Shown here: positions 19,025-28,016 of the stretch, in pieces
How positions within the stretch are numbered: the stretch's first letter is position 1
Layout of the letters: the number at the start of each line of letters is the position of its first letter
Assembly: GCF_029256985.1 (NCBI RefSeq)
Contig: NZ_JARIDQ010000033.1
Span: forward strand, 1-38,634
Length of the DNA: 38,634 nt
Source: Otariodibacter sp.
Lineage (GTDB): Bacteria; Pseudomonadota; Gammaproteobacteria; Enterobacterales; Pasteurellaceae
Direction: 5' to 3'
Notes under the pieces: generated by a model
The model's database searches: none
What the model saw: only the letters and a program-made list of their open reading frames with translations
What the model was told of the DNA's origin: nothing
Translations under genes and position numbers: made by a program

Positions 19025-19052
19025 TTTAATTGTTTCTATTTATCGTTAGAAT
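19025..19052 (+). promoter_or_regulatory. Candidate promoter of the lysO-like gene
   Basis: TTTAAT (3 of 6) at 19025-19030, a 16-bp spacer and TAGAAT (5 of 6) at 19047-19052. The LexA-like box ends immediately before the -35 box. Confidence 0.35.
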
Positions 19053-19078
19053 TCTCAACTAAGAATTGGAGAAAAGAT

Positions 19079-19987
19079 ATGATTTATGGCTTATTAATTG
19101 CGTTTGTTCCGCTTTTTATTGGGTATTTATTTAAAGTTCAAGCAAATAGGGCAATGAATATAGTAAATAAGTTGATGCTATACTGTTTGTACTTGATCTT
19201 ACTTGCGATGGGTGTTGTTTTAGGGCAATTAGATAATTTAGGGGAAATTTTACCTAAAATAGGTGTTATTGCTTTAGGATTAAGTGTTATTTTTCATTTG
19301 TGTAATATTGGTAGCTTAATTATTTTTGATAAATTATATCCAATGAATAGAGTCTCTTTTTCCGCACAAGCCATTTCTTCACGCTGGCAACAGATATTTG
19401 AATCTATTTTATTATTAGGTATGGTACTAATTGGTGGAGTAATTGGTTTTTTATTTAAGAATATTGTTTATTTTCCATCAAATATGAGTACCTATGTGCT
19501 AGTTATAATGATTTTTTGTGTAGGTATTCAGTTGAGAAATAGTGGAATTCCACTACGAGAAGTATTTTTTAATAAAAGAGGGTTATTAACCTCAGTTATT
19601 TTTATGTTGAGTGGATTATTGGGGGGAGTGATTGCCTCTTATATTCTTAATTTATCAATGGCTCAAGCATTGGCTTTTGCTTCAGGGTTTGGATGGTATT
19701 CACTTTCTAGCGTATTACTTAATGATGCGTGGGGGCCTACTTACGGCAGCATTGCTTTTTTTAATGATTTATCTCGAGAAATTTTTTGCTTATTTAGCAT
19801 CCCTTTTTTTATGCGATTATTTCCATCTACGGCAGTGGGGTTAGGAGGAGCAACGTCATTGGATTGCATGTTGCCGGTTATCCAAAAATCAGGAGGAATG
19901 CAAGTTGTTCCAGTAGCGATTAGCTTTGGATTTATTGTGAATTTAGCTGCTCCGTTACTATTGGCTTTTTTTATTGGTTTAGCTTAA
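19079..19987 (+). CDS. lysO: LysO (YbjE) family lysine exporter
   Basis: A 302-residue inner-membrane protein with about eight hydrophobic segments. The C-terminal half carries the LysO/DUF340 pattern: SGFGWYSLSSVLLNDAWGP, GSIAFFNDLSREIFCLF and GGATSLDCMLPVIQKSGG. In E. coli, LysO (YbjE) exports lysine. The protein length is near that of E. coli LysO (299). GGAG precedes the ATG. It is divergent from dinB; no lysine riboswitch fits in the 117-base gap. The gene symbol rests on family resemblance and the substrate was not verified. Confidence 0.85.
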   Translation: MIYGLLIAFVPLFIGYLFKVQANRAMNIVNKLMLYCLYLILLAMGVVLGQLDNLGEILPKIGVIALGLSVIFHLCNIGSLIIFDKLYPMNRVSFSAQAISSRWQQIFESILLLGMVLIGGVIGFLFKNIVYFPSNMSTYVLVIMIFCVGIQLRNSGIPLREVFFNKRGLLTSVIFMLSGLLGGVIASYILNLSMAQALAFASGFGWYSLSSVLLNDAWGPTYGSIAFFNDLSREIFCLFSIPFFMRLFPSTAVGLGGATSLDCMLPVIQKSGGMQVVPVAISFGFIVNLAAPLLLAFFIGLA

Positions 19988-19990
19988 AAG

Positions 19991-20025
19991 AAAAACCTGA
20001 ACGACTTTTGTCATTCAGGTTTTTT
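19991..20025. terminator. Bidirectional terminator between lysO-like gene and lpxM
   Basis: A 15-bp stem (19991-20005 with 20010-20024) with one mismatch and a TTTT loop. The stem ends are A and T runs, so both strands show a T tract. Confidence 0.9.
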
Positions 20026-20030
20026 ATTAC

Positions 20031-20987
20031 TTACTGATAGATATCTTTTCCATCTCTTTGTGTTTTTAGTAAACGTAGTATCCAAACGTATTGTTCAGGG
20101 TTTTTTTCTACAAAATACTCAATTACACGATTCATTTCTCGAGCTGATTGTTCTAATGTGCCATCAAATTCAATTTGTGGAAGCATCTCAATTTGGTAGA
20201 CACCTTTTTTGGCATTGTAAATAGGAAACATAGGAATAACGACTGCATTTGTTATTTTTGCCATTTTATCTAATCCCGGTAATGTTGCTTTTTCTGTTGC
20301 AAAAAAGGGAGAATAGATACTTAATTCTTCACCATAATCTTCATCAGGCAAGAAATACCCCATATTACCTTTACGCACATCAATTAAAAATGGCTTAATT
20401 CCATTTTGACGAGTATGCATCTTACCACCAAATCGTTCTCTAGTTGTATTCCATAACCAATCAACTAAGCGATTAGCGTGGGGATTATACATGGAAACCA
20501 TTGGAATATTATAAGTATGTAAGACAATACCCGAAGCATCAATAGACCATGTATGAGGAACTAGTAATATTATATTTTTACCATTTTCTCTTGCTTCTCT
20601 TAATAAATTTAGATCTGAGAATTCACTACGTTTCTGGATATGTTTTACAGAGCGTAATGCAATCTCTCCAATCCCTAACATAGTTTGAGAAACAGTGATA
20701 AACATATTTTCAATTACTTTTTTACGTTTATCTTCAGACCAATCAGGGAAGCAATATTGTAAATTTATATCAGCCCGGCGATACTGCTTTTTATTTTTTG
20801 CTTTCATATATTTAGTAACAATTTTACCAATTCCTACACCAAGTTTATCTCTTAAACGAAAAGGAATATAAGCAAAAATAGCTAATATTAAAACACCGAG
20901 CCATATGCCCCAATATTTAGGATATAAAAATTCTTTAGCGAAGTGATGTCGATAATTCACTTGTTGGGTAAATCTGTCGTCTGTCAT
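20031..20987 (-). CDS. lpxM: Lipid A biosynthesis acyltransferase LpxM (MsbB)
   Basis: A 318-residue inner-membrane late acyltransferase that adds a secondary acyl chain to Kdo2-lipid IVA. It has one N-terminal membrane helix (about 24-44), the HX4D catalytic motif HTWSID (His145, Asp150), and [33 protein letters not shown] and [11 protein letters not shown], which fit the MsbB/LpxM branch more than HtrB/LpxL. An LpxL-type role cannot be excluded without alignment. Its ATG overlaps the rsxE stop as ATGA, so it is translationally coupled to the Rnf operon. In E. coli and H. influenzae this position after the Rnf genes is held by nth. Confidence 0.88.
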   Translation of the reverse strand: MTDDRFTQQVNYRHHFAKEFLYPKYWGIWLGVLILAIFAYIPFRLRDKLGVGIGKIVTKYMKAKNKKQYRRADINLQYCFPDWSEDKRKKVIENMFITVSQTMLGIGEIALRSVKHIQKRSEFSDLNLLREARENGKNIILLVPHTWSIDASGIVLHTYNIPMVSMYNPHANRLVDWLWNTTRERFGGKMHTRQNGIKPFLIDVRKGNMGYFLPDEDYGEELSIYSPFFATEKATLPGLDKMAKITNAVVIPMFPIYNAKKGVYQIEMLPQIEFDGTLEQSAREMNRVIEYFVEKNPEQYVWILRLLKTQRDGKDIYQ

Positions 20988-21706
20988 AGTTTTTTCTTCT
21001 TTCGATAGTCAATGCTATTTTTTATTGCTAAGACAAATCCTAGCCCAATAAAAGCGCCAGGAGGTAAAATAGCAAAGAGTAGTCCGGAATCTAAATGCAA
21101 TAGGTCAATTCGCCAAGATTTTGCCCATTCTCCAAATAATAAATCTAAGCCATCAAATAATGTACCATTACCAAGGATTTCACGCAATGCTCCAAGTATA
21201 ACTAGACTGAATAGCATACCTAAACCGGTAGCAAATCCATCAAAAGCTGAGTGTAATACTCTATTTCTAGAGGCAAAAGCTTCTGCTCGCCCAATTACAA
21301 TACAGTTCGTTACAATCAAAGGAATAAAAATACCTAACGATTGATAAACTGAATATGCAAATGCATTCATTAATAATTGGACCACAGTTACTGCAGTAGC
21401 AATAATCATCACATAAATTGGAATACGAATATCGTGAGGAATAGTTTTGCGAAATAAAGAGATCACAGTATTTGTTATAATTAAAACAAACAATGTCGCA
21501 AGACCTAAACCTAATGCGTTGGTTACATTATTGGATACAGCAAGTAATGGGCATAATCCTAATAATTGGACTAATGCGCCATTATTTGACCAGACACCTT
21601 GTGTAAATAGTGTTTTCCAAATAGATGGTTCAACTGCTTTTAGTTGTTTTACTTCTGGTACTTCTATATCTATTTGCTGAATTGGAATTTGATTTTCTCT
21701 AGTCAT
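20984..21706 (-). CDS. rsxE: RsxE/RnfE, electron transport complex subunit E
   Basis: A 240-residue integral membrane subunit of the Rnf/Rsx complex with about six membrane helices, paralogous to RsxA. The core shows [18 protein letters not shown] and [21 protein letters not shown], the conserved half-helix cysteines of the A and E subunits that bind an intramembrane iron-sulfur centre. The N-terminus has a 28-residue hydrophilic extension before the family start. The gene follows rsxG after 3 bases and overlaps lpxM by 4. Confidence 0.95.
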   Translation of the reverse strand: MTRENQIPIQQIDIEVPEVKQLKAVEPSIWKTLFTQGVWSNNGALVQLLGLCPLLAVSNNVTNALGLGLATLFVLIITNTVISLFRKTIPHDIRIPIYVMIIATAVTVVQLLMNAFAYSVYQSLGIFIPLIVTNCIVIGRAEAFASRNRVLHSAFDGFATGLGMLFSLVILGALREILGNGTLFDGLDLLFGEWAKSWRIDLLHLDSGLLFAILPPGAFIGLGFVLAIKNSIDYRKKKKL

Positions 21707-21709
21707 CTC

Positions 21710-22342
21710 TTACCCACAATTAACAAAACTATTGATTATTTCAGGATGTTGTTTAAGCTTAGTTACTGCCCATTTTGCGCTTTGACGAACATTATTGACT
21801 ACTGCTCTTGGTGTGATGGTAGCGCCTGTAAATTGATCAAATTGCCCTCCATCTTTTTTTACTTTCCAGCTTGATTCAGTTTCTTTATTAAATAGTATAC
21901 CAGTAAATTGTGTTATCCAATCTGAAATACGTATTTCAATTTTATCTCCAAGCCCTGGCGTTTCTTGATGTTCCAGCACTCGAACTCCCAATATTGTACC
22001 ATCTGGCGTAATACCGATGAGCGAGACAATATTGCCAGAATAACCATCAGGTGCGGTTGCTTGAATAGCATAAGCGGTCAGATCACCTGCTTTTTTTGCA
22101 ACATAGATTTTATTTAAAAATGGAGCTTCTGGCAGATCAATAATTTTGCACGTTGCTAAAAAGTCATTATCAAAATTCTTTTGTGGCACAACTTCTAGTA
22201 ATAATGAGCGTTGTTGTTTTTCTACCACATCATTTATAGTTCCTCTTGTGAGTAAAAACACGCCTACTAGAATAGTTGTGCAAATTAATGCAATCGCACC
22301 TAAGATCAATGCATAGCGAGTACTAATAGCAGATGCTTTCAT
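21710..22342 (-). CDS. rsxG: RsxG/RnfG, FMN-binding electron transport subunit
   Basis: A 210-residue subunit with one N-terminal membrane helix (about 10-32) and a periplasmic FMN-binding domain. The flavin is attached covalently to a threonine in the [ST]GAT motif; here FTGAT places it at Thr175, in the usual position. LEHQETPGLGDKIE is also conserved. AAGGAGG lies 9 bases upstream of the ATG, and the start codon overlaps the rsxD stop as TAATG. Confidence 0.96.
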   Translation of the reverse strand: MKASAISTRYALILGAIALICTTILVGVFLLTRGTINDVVEKQQRSLLLEVVPQKNFDNDFLATCKIIDLPEAPFLNKIYVAKKAGDLTAYAIQATAPDGYSGNIVSLIGITPDGTILGVRVLEHQETPGLGDKIEIRISDWITQFTGILFNKETESSWKVKKDGGQFDQFTGATITPRAVVNNVRQSAKWAVTKLKQHPEIINSFVNCG

Positions 22343-23409
22343 TAACGTTTTCCTCCTTTTGTGCCATATAGTCGAGGTTGCGTATAGTGATCAATAAGAG
22401 GAACGCAGATATTTGCCAATAAGACGGCAAAAGCTACACCATCAGGGTAATTCCCATAATAACGAATTAAATAAACCAGTAACCCAACTAATCCACCAAA
22501 AATGAGTTTACCTCTAGGTGTAATTGACGCTGAAACAGGATCGGTTGCAATAAAAAATGCCCCAAACATCATTGCACCACTGAATAATTGCAATGGCATA
22601 CTCCAAGTTTCAGTTTGAGAAAATAAGTCCGTTGCCATACTAAACAGAGCAAAGCAAGCCAACATAGAAACAGGAATTTGCCAATGAATGATTCGTTTGT
22701 AAATAAGGAATAATCCCCCACAAAGAAAGGCGATATTAACTTGTACCCAGCCTCCGAAAAATATATTTTCAAACAGTGTATTAAACACATTTGTAATGCC
22801 TTCAGGTGTTTGTCCTGTCAATGAAAGGGTTGTCTTAACTCCGTCTAGTACTGTCGCTTGCGAAATTCCGTCTATACTTTGAATTAATTGGTGGATGGTA
22901 AAACCATCAGTGGTTACACCTGAAAAAATAAGTGAAAAGCTATCAGCTAGCGTTGGCGGTTCATTGAGTAACTCTGCAGGCGGTAGCCACGCAGTCATTT
23001 GTACTGGATATGAAACAAGTAACAACGCATAGCCAACCATTGCTGGATTAAAGATATTTTGCCCTAATCCACCATAAACGTGTTTCGCCAGAATCAACCC
23101 TACAATTAGACCAATAATAATTAGCCAATAGGGCGAGTAGGGCGGGATTGCCATCGCTAAAATTATGGCAGATAAAATACCAGACATATCAGCTAAGTAG
23201 AAAGCTATTGGCTTTTTGCGAAGTTTTGCCACTATCATTTCGATAACCACTGTGAAAATAATCGCAATGCCTATCTGAATAAGTACACCATAGCCAAAGA
23301 AATACCACTGCACAACGAGTGCAGGAAGCATAGCAGCAATTACCCACCACATAATCTTGGCAGTTAAATTGCTTGAATGAGTATGGGGAGAACTGACCAT
23401 TCTAAACAT
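22342..23409 (-). CDS. rsxD: RsxD/RnfD, membrane electron transport subunit
   Basis: A 355-residue membrane subunit of the NqrB/RnfD family with about nine to ten helices. Markers are [22 protein letters not shown] and the late [19 protein letters not shown]. The covalent FMN is expected on a periplasmic threonine near residue 187 of characterised RnfD; Thr186 in SQATVLDG is the likely equivalent, placed by position only. AAGGA precedes the ATG at 8 bases, and the ATG overlaps the rsxC stop. Confidence 0.95.
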   Translation of the reverse strand: MFRMVSSPHTHSSNLTAKIMWWVIAAMLPALVVQWYFFGYGVLIQIGIAIIFTVVIEMIVAKLRKKPIAFYLADMSGILSAIILAMAIPPYSPYWLIIIGLIVGLILAKHVYGGLGQNIFNPAMVGYALLLVSYPVQMTAWLPPAELLNEPPTLADSFSLIFSGVTTDGFTIHQLIQSIDGISQATVLDGVKTTLSLTGQTPEGITNVFNTLFENIFFGGWVQVNIAFLCGGLFLIYKRIIHWQIPVSMLACFALFSMATDLFSQTETWSMPLQLFSGAMMFGAFFIATDPVSASITPRGKLIFGGLVGLLVYLIRYYGNYPDGVAFAVLLANICVPLIDHYTQPRLYGTKGGKR

Positions 23410-25484
23410 TAGCTTAATCCTTTATGATTATTTTCATCACTATCTTTATTTTTTAATTGTGCGGCTTTTTTCGCTTTAGCTCGAGCGATCGCAGCAGCCA
23501 CAGCAGCTTTTCTTGGATCTTCAGGTTCTGAATTTGCATTATTTTGTTCAGAACTGACCGCTTGTTCTTGAGTGTGTTGCTGACTTTGCTGTGCAGTTTT
23601 TTTAGCTTTAGCACGAGCGATAGCAGCAGCCACAGCAGCTTTTCTTGGATCTTCAGGTTCTGAATTTACATTATTTTGTTCATAACTGACCGCTTGTTCT
23701 TGGGTGTGTTGCTGACTTTGCTGTGCAGTTTTTTTAGCTTTAGCACGAGCGAGAGCAGCAGCCACAGCGGCTTTTCTTGGATCTTCAGGTTCTGAATTTG
23801 CATTATTTTGTTCAGAACTAACCGCTTGTTCTTGAAGTTGTTGCTCTGCCTGTTTAGCTAGTCGTCTAGCACGGCGTTGTGCCATTAACTCACTGTTATC
23901 TGGTGTGCCATCCGCTTTAATACCCGTTTCTTTCATTGTATTTTCAGCTTTTTTCGCTTTAAGTCGTGCCATGGCAGCCTTAACGGGATCTTCACCAGCA
24001 GAATGTGAAACTTCTTCACGGCGTTTTTCTGCTGCTTGCTGAATACGGGCAGCTCTTGCTTCTTTTTCTTTATTTAGGCGAGCTTCTCTTGCTTCAAAAC
24101 GAATTTTTGCTTCTTCAGCTTTACGAGCTTTTTCATCAATATCCGCAATTTTGGCTTTTTCTTGGCGGAAATATTGAATCAAAGGAATGTAACTTGGGCA
24201 AACATAGGCACAAATTCCACATTCTATACAAGCATCAAGATGATAATCTTTCGATTTATCGTGATCCTCTGATCTAGCAAACCAATAGAGTTGTTGTGGG
24301 AGTAAGCCCACAGGACAAGCATCAGAACAAGATGAACAACGAATACAATTTCTTTCTGGTTGTGGCGGAGCATATTCAAAATGATCCGGTGCGATAATAC
24401 AGTTTGCTGTTTTTGTTACAGGAGCTTGCAATGAGGGCAAAATGAATCCCATCATTGGTCCACCTAAGAAAACAGGAAAACGTTCATCAGGCTGATAATC
24501 CACTTGCTCTAATAAGTGAATAATTGGTGTGCCGAGTCTTGCCCAAACATTACCTTTATTGCGAATTTTATCGCCAGTGAGAGTTACTACACGCTCAATT
24601 AATGGCTCATCATCAATAATAGCTCGTTTTATTGCAAATGCTGTTCCTACATTTTGCATCACAATACCCATTTCAATGGTTCGTGTGCCTTGCGGAATTT
24701 CTAATCCAGTTAAGATCTGGACTAATTGATCGCTTGCTCCAGAAGGATATTTAGTTGGAATGACCCGTAGTGAAATATCGTTCGCCCCTTTTAATGCTTT
24801 TTTTATTGCTTTGATTGCTCGGGGTTTATTATCTTCTACAGCAAGTACAACTTCTTCGGGACGAAGTACATAGCGTAGAATTCGGATCCCTTCAATCATT
24901 TCATCAGTATAATCTTGCATCAAACGATCATCGCAAGTGATATAAGGCTCACATTCAGCCCCATTAATAATTAAAACCTTGCAACGATTTTCAGCAAATT
25001 GTAATTTTCTGGAAGTAGGGAATACCGCTCCACCTAGCCCTGCAATCCCTGCTTGATAGATTTTTTCGATAATTTCTTCTGCTGTAAGTGAAAGAAAATT
25101 ATCAATAGGTTGGCGCACAATCCATTGATCTTCACCATCTGTTTCAATGACTATCGTTTGTTCTGCCATACCTGATGGATGGCAAGAAATGTAAGGCTGA
25201 ATCGCAATAACTTTACCTGATGTCGGGCTATGTACGGGTAATTGACGATAATCATCACCTTGGGTAAGCGGTTGTCCTTTTAATACCTTATCTCCAATTT
25301 GAACAATGATATTCCCTGCACTTCCTGAATGTTGCACTATTGGCACATAGAAATGTTTCGGCAAATGTAAGGATCTAATCGGTTTTTGATTCGATTGTTT
25401 TTTCATTTCAGGTGGATGAATCCCACCTGGAAATTCCCACAGTTTACCTTGTCGGATTCGACTTAATACATCATTTTGTTGCAT
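23409..25484 (-). CDS. rsxC: RsxC/RnfC, NADH-side iron-sulfur/FMN subunit with repeated tail
   Basis: A 691-residue peripheral subunit that takes electrons from NADH. In order: the N-terminal [11 protein letters not shown] segment, a barrel with HSPTSGKV, the FMN/NADH region with [12 protein letters not shown] and [14 protein letters not shown], an SLBB region, then two 4Fe-4S clusters [12 protein letters not shown] (Cys380, 383, 386, 390) and [12 protein letters not shown] (Cys419, 422, 425, 429). From about 440 the protein is a charged, Ala/Lys/Glu-rich tail holding nearly three 44-residue repeats (552-674). The ATG at 25484 has AGGAG 9 bases upstream; the in-frame ATG at 25493 lies directly against that site and is less likely. 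It overlaps rsxB. Confidence 0.96.
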   Translation of the reverse strand: MQQNDVLSRIRQGKLWEFPGGIHPPEMKKQSNQKPIRSLHLPKHFYVPIVQHSGSAGNIIVQIGDKVLKGQPLTQGDDYRQLPVHSPTSGKVIAIQPYISCHPSGMAEQTIVIETDGEDQWIVRQPIDNFLSLTAEEIIEKIYQAGIAGLGGAVFPTSRKLQFAENRCKVLIINGAECEPYITCDDRLMQDYTDEMIEGIRILRYVLRPEEVVLAVEDNKPRAIKAIKKALKGANDISLRVIPTKYPSGASDQLVQILTGLEIPQGTRTIEMGIVMQNVGTAFAIKRAIIDDEPLIERVVTLTGDKIRNKGNVWARLGTPIIHLLEQVDYQPDERFPVFLGGPMMGFILPSLQAPVTKTANCIIAPDHFEYAPPQPERNCIRCSSCSDACPVGLLPQQLYWFARSEDHDKSKDYHLDACIECGICAYVCPSYIPLIQYFRQEKAKIADIDEKARKAEEAKIRFEAREARLNKEKEARAARIQQAAEKRREEVSHSAGEDPVKAAMARLKAKKAENTMKETGIKADGTPDNSELMAQRRARRLAKQAEQQLQEQAVSSEQNNANSEPEDPRKAAVAAALARAKAKKTAQQSQQHTQEQAVSYEQNNVNSEPEDPRKAAVAAAIARAKAKKTAQQSQQHTQEQAVSSEQNNANSEPEDPRKAAVAAAIARAKAKKAAQLKNKDSDENNHKGLS
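23556..23565 (-). repeat. DNA uptake signal inside rsxC repeat, perfect copy
   Basis: ACAAGCGGTC on the minus strand, read in frame as the end of Glu-Gln-Ala-Val-Ser. It belongs to the third protein repeat. A further perfect copy is at 23688-23697. Confidence 0.8.
23688..23697 (-). repeat. DNA uptake signal inside rsxC repeat, perfect copy
   Basis: ACAAGCGGTC on the minus strand, exactly 132 bp from the copy at 23556. The next unit has a one-mismatch copy (ACAAGCGGTT) at 23820-23829. Confidence 0.8.
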
Positions 25485-26085
25485 TGTTGTCATCTCCTAC
25501 TACCATTTTAGGTTGAATTTCTGTGGTATTTAAAATGGGAATAACTAAACTTTGATCGAATTTCCAATTCCATTTTTGGATAGTCGGTTTTTGTGAAATC
25601 ATTTCAATACAATCAGTTGGACAAGGTGCGACACATAACTCACAACCCGTACATAAATCAGCAACGACAGTATGCATTGCTTTATTTGTACCAATAATGG
25701 CATCAACAGGACAAGCTTGGATACATTTGGTACAACCAATACACATATCTTCATGAATTAAGGCAACTTTGACTTCGGGGGTTTCGCCTTCTACATCAGG
25801 TACTTCAACACCCATTAAATCGGCGAGTTTGACCACGAGAGGTTGACCTCCAGGGACACACTTAGTTATATCATCTCCGTTCGCAACAGCTTCGGCATAA
25901 GGCTTACAGCCAGGATAGCCACATTGCCCACATTGGCTTTGTGGTAAGAGAGCATCAATTTGGTCAACAATCGGGTCGGCTTCTACTTTTAGCTTAAGTG
26001 ATGAATAGCCTAAAACCGCACCAAAAATAAGCGCGATGATTCCAATGATGACGATAACAAAAAAAATAATAGGTTGATCTAACAT
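25471..26085 (-). CDS. rsxB: RsxB/RnfB, iron-sulfur electron transport subunit
   Basis: A 204-residue subunit with one N-terminal membrane helix (about 5-27). An N-terminal cluster motif of Cys52, 55, 60 and 77 ([13 protein letters not shown]) is followed by two ferredoxin-type 4Fe-4S sites, [12 protein letters not shown] (115, 118, 121, 125) and [12 protein letters not shown] (145, 148, 151, 155). It passes electrons inside the complex. Its ATG overlaps the rsxA stop, and its end overlaps the start of rsxC. Confidence 0.96.
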   Translation of the reverse strand: MLDQPIIFFVIVIIGIIALIFGAVLGYSSLKLKVEADPIVDQIDALLPQSQCGQCGYPGCKPYAEAVANGDDITKCVPGGQPLVVKLADLMGVEVPDVEGETPEVKVALIHEDMCIGCTKCIQACPVDAIIGTNKAMHTVVADLCTGCELCVAPCPTDCIEMISQKPTIQKWNWKFDQSLVIPILNTTEIQPKMVVGDDNNATK

Positions 26086-26666
26086 TAAATTTTGACTAAA
26101 CCAGTAAAGCCCATAAAGGCTAAAGACATTAAACCTGCGGTAATCAAGGCAATAGATGCGCCTTGAAATATTTGAGGTACATCAGCTGCGGCTAAGCGCT
26201 CACGTAGCGCAGAGAACAGTATTAAAACAAGAGAAAATCCAGCGGCTGCACCAAATCCATATAATACAGATTGAATAAGATTATTGGCTAAGTTGACATT
26301 CAATAATGCCACCCCAAGAACAGCACAGTTTGTTGTAATTAAAGGTAAATAAATACCTAATAGGCGATAAAGTGTTGGGCTTGTTTTATGCACGATCATC
26401 TCAGTAAGCTGAACTATTACAGCAATCACTAAAATAAAGACAAGTGTACGTAAAAAAGCCACATTGAGAGGTCCAAGAATATAATTCTCAACTAAGTAAG
26501 CTGAAAGTGAAGCAACTGTCAAAACGAAGGTCGTCGCCATTCCCATACCAATGGCTGTTTCTATTTTTTTTGAAACCCCCATAAATGGACAAATTCCGAG
26601 AAACTTCACGAGTACGAAGTTATTAATCAATGCTGTACTGATAACTAATAAAATATATTCAATCAT
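26085..26666 (-). CDS. rsxA: RsxA/RnfA, membrane electron transport subunit A
   Basis: A 193-residue subunit with six membrane helices, first gene of rsxABCDGE. Conserved segments are [20 protein letters not shown] and [18 protein letters not shown], the two cysteine-bearing half-helices shared with RsxE. The complex couples electron flow between NADH and ferredoxin-like carriers to ion movement; in E. coli it also keeps SoxR reduced. The whole operon is overlapped or within 3 bases at every junction. Confidence 0.96.
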   Translation of the reverse strand: MIEYILLVISTALINNFVLVKFLGICPFMGVSKKIETAIGMGMATTFVLTVASLSAYLVENYILGPLNVAFLRTLVFILVIAVIVQLTEMIVHKTSPTLYRLLGIYLPLITTNCAVLGVALLNVNLANNLIQSVLYGFGAAAGFSLVLILFSALRERLAAADVPQIFQGASIALITAGLMSLAFMGFTGLVKI

Positions 26667-26697
26667 GTCTTATCTAATTATTCACAAAACGCCAGAC

Positions 26698-26726
26698 ATT
26701 ATCCGTTTTTTCGGACTAGTGAACAA
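26698..26726 (-). promoter_or_regulatory. Candidate promoter of the rsx operon
   Basis: On the minus strand TTGTTC (26726-26721), a 17-base spacer and GATAAT (26703-26698; 5 of 6). The -10 box ends 31 bases before the rsxA ATG. Confidence 0.4.
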
Positions 26727-26785
26727 CCTTATTTGGTTATATCGTTCATTAACTCGCCTTTTTTTACAAAAAAATTATTTTAAAT

Positions 26786-26804
26786 ACAAATGCTTCTCAT
26801 TGAC
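26786..26804. promoter_or_regulatory. Fur-box-like dyad upstream of fbpABC
   Basis: ACAAATGCTTCTCATTGAC matches 11 of 19 bases of the Fur consensus, with the central AATG-N5-CATT dyad intact (26789-26801). Its last bases overlap the -35 box, where a bound repressor would block RNA polymerase. The target being a ferric iron transporter supports the call. Confidence 0.55.
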
Positions 26805-26828
26805 AATTTTGAACTATCGTACTAGAAT
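26800..26828 (+). promoter_or_regulatory. Promoter of fbpABC
   Basis: A perfect TTGACA at 26800-26805, a 17-bp spacer and TAGAAT at 26823-26828. The leader to the fbpA ATG is about 60 bases. Confidence 0.8.
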
Positions 26829-26896
26829 CTCAAAAATTATTTTGCCTATCATACTGATAGATAAATTTTACTAACTTTTCAATTTTAGGAGCTTAC

Positions 26897-27916
26897 ATGA
26901 AAAAAGCGCTTTCTACCCTTGTAGTAGCAACTTCTGCAATCTTAGCAAACTCATCAGCATTTGCAGCCAATGAGGTCAATGTTTATTCATATCGCCAACC
27001 TTATTTAATTGAGCCAATGCTCAAAGATTTTGAAAAAGAAACTGGTATTAAAGTGAATGTTATCTTTGCAGATAAAGGATTATTTGAACGAGTAAAAAAA
27101 GAGGGAGAATTAAGTCCTGCTGATGTGCTATTAACTGTTGATATTCAACGTGTAAAAGAACTTGTAGATGCTGGTTTAGCTCAAAAAATTGAATCTCAAG
27201 TTTTAGAAAAAAACATCCCTGCTCAATTTCATGATCCAAATAATGAGTGGTTTGCTTTAACTAAACGTGCTCGTGTTATCTATACATCAAAAGATCGTGT
27301 AGGTAAATTACCCGCTGGGTTTGATTATTTAGATTTAGCGAAACCAGAATACAAAGGTAAAATATGTGTACGTTCAGGGAAACATCCATACAATATTTCG
27401 TTGTTTGCTTCAATGATTGAGCATTATGGGGAAGCAAAAACTAAAGAATTTATTAAAGGATTAAAAGCAAATTTAGCACAAAAACCACAAGGGGGAGATC
27501 GTGATCAGGTTAAAGCTATTAAAGATGGTATTTGTGATTACTCATTAGGTAACAGTTATTACTATGGTAAGATGTTAGATGATGAAAAACAAAAATCATG
27601 GGCTGAGGCAGCTATAATTAATTTCCCTACTGGTAAATTTGGCACACATTTCAACATTAGTGGGGTTGCTATCGCAAAATATGCACCAAACAAAGCAAAT
27701 GCGATCAAACTCGTAGAATATTTAAGTGATGATAGAGCGCAAGCACTTTACGCTAAATTAAATCATGAATATCCAGTAAAACCAGGAATTGAACCTTCAG
27801 AACTAGTTAAAAGTTGGGGAGAATATTCTGTTGATCCGATAACACTTGAAGATATTGCAAAACACTCAAAAGAAGCATTAAAACTTGTTGATGAAGTTAA
27901 ATTTGATGAGTTTTAA
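26897..27916 (+). CDS. fbpA: Ferric iron ABC transporter, periplasmic binding protein FbpA
   Basis: A 339-residue exported protein. A signal peptide is cut probably after AFA at residue 23. The mature start ANEVNVYSYRQPYLIEPML is the Mannheimia haemolytica FbpA type. The iron-binding tyrosines are visible in GKHPYNIS and GNSYYYGKM; in mature numbering they fall at 142 and 198-200, the numbers known for that protein. It carries Fe3+ across the periplasm to FbpBC. AGGAG lies 6 bases before the ATG. Two hairpins separate it from fbpB, which may keep its message level higher than the permease. Confidence 0.95.
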   Translation: MKKALSTLVVATSAILANSSAFAANEVNVYSYRQPYLIEPMLKDFEKETGIKVNVIFADKGLFERVKKEGELSPADVLLTVDIQRVKELVDAGLAQKIESQVLEKNIPAQFHDPNNEWFALTKRARVIYTSKDRVGKLPAGFDYLDLAKPEYKGKICVRSGKHPYNISLFASMIEHYGEAKTKEFIKGLKANLAQKPQGGDRDQVKAIKDGICDYSLGNSYYYGKMLDDEKQKSWAEAAIINFPTGKFGTHFNISGVAIAKYAPNKANAIKLVEYLSDDRAQALYAKLNHEYPVKPGIEPSELVKSWGEYSVDPITLEDIAKHSKEALKLVDEVKFDEF

Positions 27917-27932
27917 TATTAGATAGTTGGAG

Positions 27933-27954
27933 TACGATAAACATTTATATCGTA
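27933..27954 (+). promoter_or_regulatory. Hairpin 1 in the fbpA-fbpB gap
   Basis: TACGATA at 27933-27939 pairs perfectly with TATCGTA at 27948-27954 around an 8-base loop. It begins 17 bases after the fbpA stop and lacks a T tract. Confidence 0.5.
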
Positions 27955-27968
27955 TGATGTAACATTAT

Positions 27969-27985
27969 GGACGCCTCAGGCGTCC
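27969..27985 (+). terminator. Hairpin 2 in the fbpA-fbpB gap (partial terminator or mRNA stabiliser)
   Basis: A 7-bp GC-rich stem GGACGCC/GGCGTCC with a three-base loop, followed by a mixed TATTCTATTTAT. The poor T tract suggests partial termination or 3' end protection of fbpA mRNA, not a full stop. Confidence 0.6.
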
Positions 27986-28016
27986 TATTCTATTTATAAC
28001 AGTATTTTCTGAATTA

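Larger units (their letters stand above)
23470..23836 (-). repeat. 132-bp in-frame tandem repeat in rsxC (about 2.8 copies)
   Basis: Successive copies are exactly 132 bp apart (for example TCTTGGATCT starts at 23511, 23643 and 23775). Each unit encodes 44 residues of the form [31 protein letters not shown], and is almost identical between copies. An older, diverged copy of the core, [15 protein letters not shown], is just upstream in the protein (about residues 498-512). Confidence 0.92.

Noticed and set aside
23470..23836. Possible CRISPR-like array
   Set aside because: The 132-bp units are contiguous, in frame and without unique spacers; they are coding tandem repeats.
24005..24277. 90-codon open frame opposite rsxC
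   Set aside because: Leucine-rich antisense reading of the Glu/Ala/Arg-rich rsxC tail, a common artefact.
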